Source: Plantago major (Eukaryota; Streptophyta; Magnoliopsida; Lamiales; Plantaginaceae). From it: a stretch of 64,000 nt of DNA. The stretch spans positions 55,474,677 through 55,538,676 of the forward strand of contig CM048839.1 of the NCBI GenBank assembly GCA_026545765.1. Direction: 5' to 3'. The notes beneath the pieces are model-generated. The model saw nothing but the letters and a program-made list of their open reading frames with translations. It was not told where the DNA came from and did no database searches. This document shows positions 62,394 through 64,000 of the stretch, in pieces. The translations under genes were made by a program, and so were the position numbers. How positions within the stretch are numbered: the stretch's first letter is position 1; the number at the start of each line of letters is the position of its first letter.

Positions 62394-63653
62394 GTAAAGT
62401 AAATTATGTTATTCTTTTCTTTTGGTACTCTTATGCTAGTGATAATGTATTCACATATTGTTGCTGACTTATATTTGCATAAATTTGTAACACTCAGTTT
62501 ATTGAGAAATCATAATCTTATGGTAAAGAGTCTAAAGACGAGAGATCTTAAGGCAATAAATAAGGGTTGCCTAACCCAATTGTAAACCAAATGATAAAAC
62601 ATAAGTCATAATTCAAAAAAGAGCAATTAATAGTCATCTTCCTCTCTAAGATATAACTCTTCTTCACTTTCATCGCCACTGCTCACTTGAATCTCCTCTA
62701 CTTCCATTTCTTCATCAGACAGTTCTATAATTATTTCTTTCCGCTTACCCCTTCCACTTGAACATGAAATGTTTAAGGTTTAGAAGTCTCATTCAATCTT
62801 GATTGATGCCTAGTGAGTAGTGACTATAGGGTCGTCCACTGGGTGGCTGAGAGTGAGTGGCAAGTAGCGTCCTAAGCAGTGGCCAATAGTGTAGGAAATA
62901 AGAAAGAAAAGGGGCGAAAGAGATGTTTATTAGGCTAAACTGGTGTTTTGCCTGTTACTTCATTGTGTAGAAGCCCTAAACAGCCGGGCTGCTTCTTGGG
63001 CCTCTCGCCTTCCTCATTATCCTACCTCTTCTACATTCTTGGACTTACTTCCTCAACATTCTTATTTCTCCATCCACTGTCTTAGGAACCTTTGCTATGA
63101 GGTCAGCATTGCTAGCTCAGGCCAGGATCTTAAATCCTGGCCGGGTCATTAGACCGGCTCACTTCTGAGGTACCTATAGCAGTCAAGTCCCAAACTTGGT
63201 CGCTAATCTGGGTTAGTGTCTATAACAGCAAGATTGATAACACTGTTACATACTTTATTTTCTTTTTCTTATTGTTTTTCGTTTTTTGTTTTCCCTTTTT
63301 CTTCTTCATTTTATTTATTTTTCTTATTTTCAAATTCTTTATATTTCCATCCGTTTTGATATATGTTAACTTTTTATATAATTACGCTTTAACACACTAT
63401 TGTATTGTACGGACTGCAGATTCTAGTTATTTTATATAATCTATAAATTTTATTGATATGTTACTATTCATAGTCGGAGCATTTATGCCGACTTAGCAAT
63501 ACAAAAGAGGAAAAGAATCTATAAATTGGGATGGATGAAAATGGCAAATGAGTCTGTCTTCTTGATGGAGTGAGGGTGATTGAGAACGATCAGATAATTG
63601 GAAAAAAGTCCAGAACCAAGTAAATATATTTTGGAACAGAGCCCTAATAAATA
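62394..63653. other. Intron or 3' flank of EFG1, with an antisense acidic coding remnant
   Basis: Most of this stretch is AT-rich without genes. On the minus strand 62760-62625 reads KEIIIELSDEEMEVEEIQVS followed by SGDESEEELYLREEDDY and a stop: an acidic C-terminus of the sort found on chromatin or transposon proteins, family unknown. Around 63110-63175 a palindromic text (GCCAGGATCTTAAATCCTGGC) forms a short hairpin. Confidence 0.4.
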
Positions 63654-63870
63654 CTCCCTCCGTCCGATCTGAACTCCCCATTGTCATTCGTAATATATAA
63701 ATTGTTCTACAATTACTAATTTAGATTATCATTATTAAACTTTTAGATCTGAACTCTTGTAAAATAATAGTCACCAATTCTTTTAGGAACTTCTATCTGT
63801 TTTTCTTTAATAATTTAAAATAAGGCTCCTGTTTAAGTGAACGGGAAGATGAGATCGGGACAACAAAATG
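63654..63870. mobile_element. Stowaway-type MITE near the window end
   Basis: CTCCCTCCGTCCGATCTGAAC at the left, preceded by TA, and a right end reading AACGGGAAGATGAGATCGGGAC as an imperfect inverted partner. The right boundary is approximate. Confidence 0.7.
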
Positions 63871-64000
63871 CATTTAAAAGACATCCAGCCCAATGTCTTT
63901 TCTTCTTACTCTCTCAGTGCCCATAAGATCTTAAAACTAGCCAATCATCGTGTTTTTTCAAGTCAAACAGGATGTTATTGTTAACATTTTATGCCAAACA

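Overview
This window looks like nuclear DNA of a flowering plant, most probably a eudicot. The genes are split by GT-AG introns with AT-rich sequence, three plant-type nuclear genes can be assembled exon by exon, and the space between them is filled with plant transposons (Stowaway MITEs, CACTA, MULE, hAT, Ty3-type LTRs, a LINE). I cannot name the species from sequence alone.

Three host genes are well supported, all on the + strand. (1) 10334-14884 is a complete 15-exon MCM6 gene, a subunit of the replicative helicase, giving 831 residues with intact ATPase motifs and a divergent pair of perfect E2F sites just upstream. (2) 28726-33518 is a complete 8-exon cellulose synthase-like gene of the CslG type (724 residues), a membrane glycosyltransferase with MITEs in three introns. 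(3) 59930-62393 holds the first four exons of an EFG1-like rRNA-processing protein that runs on past where I can follow it. Smaller remains are an unidentified membrane-protein first exon (7159-7291, minus), a broken FAR1-type DNA-binding fragment (about 8330-8792, minus) and some orphan exon-like pieces.

Layout: 0.2-6.8 kb is a large inverted duplication (arms about 1.63 kb, spacer 3.3 kb) carrying exon-like sequence of the gene that starts at 7291. 7-10 kb holds the FAR1 fragment and a SINE-like piece. 10-15 kb is MCM6. 15.5-17.4 kb is a solo LTR with its target duplication. 19.1-19.8 kb is a non-autonomous hAT element with an 8-bp duplication. 20.4-21.7 kb is a broken LTR-retrotransposon leader and gag. 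22.35-27.4 kb is a decayed L1-type LINE. 28.7-33.5 kb is the CslG gene. 33.6-44.8 kb is a nested complex: an apparent MULE whose interior is a GAAACTAG-rich array with telomere-like hairpins, into which two CACTA elements (1.15 kb and 7.37 kb, each with a 3-bp duplication) have inserted. 45-53.5 kb is repeat-rich intergenic DNA: MITEs, minisatellites, a solo LTR and a 1.9-kb degenerate tandem array. 54.24-59.59 kb is a complete MULE with 9-bp target duplications, a decayed transposase and a convergent GRF zinc-finger ORF. 59.9 kb onwards is the EFG1-like gene.

The host genes do not form a pathway: DNA replication, glycosyl transfer and ribosome assembly are unrelated jobs. The most unusual items are the inverted gene duplication (a possible hairpin-RNA source), the two-gene MULE with a GRF zinc-finger protein, the nested GAAACTAG/telomere-motif MULE, and the TAATG stop-restart junction in the LINE. 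No prokaryotic features, CRISPR arrays, tRNA or rRNA genes were seen.
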